From Spinacia oleracea (lineage: Eukaryota > Streptophyta > Magnoliopsida > Caryophyllales > Amaranthaceae), in NCBI RefSeq assembly GCF_020520425.1, contig NC_079487.1:126936385-127000384 (forward strand): DNA of 64,000 nt, read 5' to 3'. The first letter of the stretch is position 1. Each line of letters opens with the position of its first letter. The notes under the pieces were generated by a model. The model saw only the letters and a program-made list of their open reading frames with translations, ran no database searches and was not told where the DNA came from. Below are positions 63,955 to 64,000 of the stretch, piece by piece. A program made the translations under genes and the position numbers.

Positions 63955-64000
63955 TAAGGGCGGTGGAATTCGAACCTGAGACATATCGCACACAGACCAT
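63955..64000 (-). mobile_element. SINE-like end cut by the window edge
   Basis: Read on the minus strand it gives 'gtctgtgtgcgatatgtctc' then AGGTTCGAATTCC, like the relic at 34150-34270. It runs off the window. Confidence 0.4.

Overview
The window is nuclear DNA from a flowering plant. Genes are split by GT-AG introns, proteins match dicot families, and about half the sequence is AT-rich non-coding DNA full of small transposon relics. The many Stowaway-like MITEs with CTCCCTCCG-type ends and the very frequent 9-mer TACTCCGTA/TACGGAGTA suggest a member of the Amaranthaceae/Chenopodiaceae, such as spinach or a relative. That placement is an inference, not proven by any single gene.

Seven protein-coding genes are supported. 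Left to right: an OB-fold nucleic-acid-binding protein (-, 2.6-7.6 kb), a chloroplast NADPH-dependent alkenal/one oxidoreductase AOR (-, 9.6-12.7 kb), a beta-carbonic anhydrase (-, 13.7-21.7 kb), an AMSH2-type JAMM deubiquitinase (+, 33.7-40.4 kb), a DUF1645 protein (-, 44.2-45.0 kb), a bHLH90-type transcription factor (-, 52.3-55.0 kb), and a single-pass membrane protein with a His/Lys/Gly-rich tail (-, 59.1-59.8 kb). Exon models were built by hand from splice sites and reading phase, and every multi-exon model closes in frame. There is no operon logic. The shared theme is ancestry: from memory, the Arabidopsis relatives of most of these genes sit together at At1g23710-At1g23750 and in the duplicated block At1g10590-At1g10610, so this window looks like the unsplit ancestral order.

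The gene-poor stretches (22-33.7, 40.4-44.2, 45.7-52 and 55-64 kb) hold non-autonomous elements. These include about a dozen Stowaway-like MITEs, hAT-like elements with 8-bp target duplications and interiors made of CGGATCGG/AAACGG arrays, MULE-like elements with long terminal inverted repeats and 9-bp duplications, one CACTA MITE, a 108-bp SINE with intact target duplication, a truncated LINE-like insert, a possible solo LTR, and several tandem or inverted duplications. The most interesting signals are the one-directional arrays of AAACGG (the hexamer bound by maize Ac transposase) inside hAT elements, the roughly 24 copies of a 9-mer that look like Stowaway excision footprints, and a 33-bp-period palindromic array inside a MULE-like element.
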